DNA of 28,995 bases from DATBDE01 sp036270095 (GTDB taxonomy: Bacteria; Actinomycetota; Thermoleophilia; Solirubrobacterales; Solirubrobacteraceae). A program made the position numbers and the translations under genes. The first letter of the stretch is position 1, and each line of letters starts with the position of its first letter. Positions 28,042 through 28,995 of this stretch are shown here, piece by piece. The stretch lies in the NCBI GenBank assembly GCA_036270095.1, contig DATBDE010000071.1, positions 1-28,995 of the forward strand, read 5' to 3'. Under the pieces are notes generated by a model. The model searched no databases. It saw nothing but the letters and a program-made list of their open reading frames with translations, and had not been told where the DNA came from.

Positions 28042-28995
28042 GCCCGACCAAGGGCAAGGCGGAGAAGGCCGCGAAGAAGCCCAAGTCCGACAGTGCGGTG
28101 GCGAACGAGTCCGGGACGGAGGGCAAGCCGGAGGGCGCCGTCGAGCCCCAGAGCGCGGCCGCGCCGTCGCCGTTCCCGCCGATCGCCGACTACGCGTTCC
28201 TGTCCGACTGCCACACGAGCGCCCGGGTGGCGCCGGACGGCTCGATTGATTGGCTGTGCGTGCCGCGGTTCGACTCGCCGAGCATCTTCGGCAGCCTGCT
28301 CGACCGCCAGGGCGGGTCGTTTCGCCTCGGCCCCTTCGGGATCAACGTGCCGTCGTCGCGGGTCTACGAGCCCGGCACGAACATCCTGTTGACGACGTGG
28401 AAGACGCCGACGGGTTGGATCATGGTCCGCGACGCGCTGACCGTGGGCCCGCGGCATGGTGAGGACGAGGTCACGCCACACACGCGGCCGCCGACCGACG
28501 AAGACGGCGACCACCTGCTCGTCCGCACGGTGCTGTGCCTCGACGGCAGCGTCGAGGTCGAGTTGATCTGCGACCCGGTATTCGACTACGGCCGCACGCC
28601 CGGCGAGTGGAAGCTGGTTGGCACTGACCGCCATACGGCCGATGCGAGCGGGGCCGGGGTGACGGTCCGGTTGTAGACCGATATGGCACTGGGCGTCGAG
28701 GGCGACTGGATCCGGGCGCGGCACGAGCTCGCGCAAGGGGAGCAGCTCTACTGCTCGCTGTCGTGGGCCGAGGGGCTGCGTTCGCCGCAGACGGTCGACG
28801 AGGCCAACGCGCGCCTCGCGGCGACGTCGCGCTTCTGGCGCAGCTGGCTCGGCCACGCCCGCCTGCCCGATCATCGCTGGCGCGATCCGATTCAGCGCTC
28901 GGCGCTGGCGATCAAGGGCTTGACCTACATGCCCACGGGCGCGACGGTCGCGGCGTCGACGACGTCGTTGCCGGAGACGCCGGGCGGGGAGCGCA
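28038..28995 (+). pseudogene. GH15-family glucoamylase/trehalase-like enzyme, interrupted by a stop codon, 3' end outside window
   Basis: The N-terminal GH15 domain is clear after a Lys/Ala/Glu-rich linker: PIADYAFLSDCHTSARVAPDG, SIDWLCVPRFDSPSIFGSLL and GWIMVRDAL. A TAG at 28674-28676 follows GVTVRL; the same frame then continues with TDMALGVEGDWIRARHEL to HARLPDHRWRDPIQRSALAIK and IKGLTYMPTGATVA, so only one codon is at fault. The catalytic domain lies beyond the window. ATG at 28038 overlaps the G6PD stop (ATGA). Such GH15 enzymes are commonly next to zwf in actinobacteria. Sequencing error is possible but the adjoining G6PD is decayed too. Confidence 0.75.

Overview
The window is a very GC-rich actinobacterial chromosome segment. 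Protein types and style (CHASE2 cyclase, NHL/FecR-like secreted protein, PHM-like cupredoxin fusion, abundant GTG starts, GTGA/ATGA overlaps, few Shine-Dalgarno sites) suggest Thermoleophilia (Solirubrobacterales-like). That placement is inference from memory of such genomes; no rRNA or marker gene is present to prove it. There is no phage, insertion sequence, CRISPR array, tRNA or rRNA.

Layout. 1-3197: the end of an alpha/beta hydrolase, a Gfo/Idh/MocA oxidoreductase on the minus strand, and a divergent alpha/beta hydrolase plus aldo/keto reductase pair. 3382-4041: a CRP/FNR regulator. 4042-4462: a non-coding stretch holding three tandem hairpins with related outer arms and different but still complementary inner stems, then a tandem duplication of the 3' end of the next gene. 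4463-9774: a secreted NHL-repeat protein, a CHASE2 class III nucleotide cyclase, a secreted copper protein (PHM-like core plus cupredoxin) and a small zinc ribbon. 9852-12701: cytochrome c maturation genes ccmE, ccmF and a short ccmI-like gene. 12751-13322: a small hypothetical protein and secG. 13306-18520 (minus): GNAT-like protein, a possible 23-residue peptide, an EamA exporter without a normal start codon, an iron/maleylacetate-reductase type dehydrogenase, TldD and TldE/PmbA. 18613-19751: LysR regulator and a small membrane protein. 19768-21612: FAH-family hydrolase, an anchored hypothetical protein and a YetF/DUF421 protein. 21600-23582: a decayed O-methyltransferase and its TetR regulator, divergent from a metallo-beta-lactamase-fold hydrolase with a clear double operator. 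23593-26819: ureohydrolase-like protein, VOC protein and a Vps62-like membrane fusion. 26931-28995: a decayed carbohydrate locus, with a cyclase fragment joined to an N-terminally truncated G6PD, then a GH15 gene broken by a stop codon.

Cross-cutting signals. Many genes have a TANNNT -10 hexamer exactly 6 nt before the start codon (leaderless transcripts), and in several cases the stop codon of the upstream gene forms the start of that hexamer. Three loci (O-methyltransferase, G6PD/cyclase, GH15) are visibly decaying. The items most worth a second look are the hairpin array, the peptide/exporter/TldD-TldE operon, the PHM-cupredoxin fusion and the leaderless promoter pattern.
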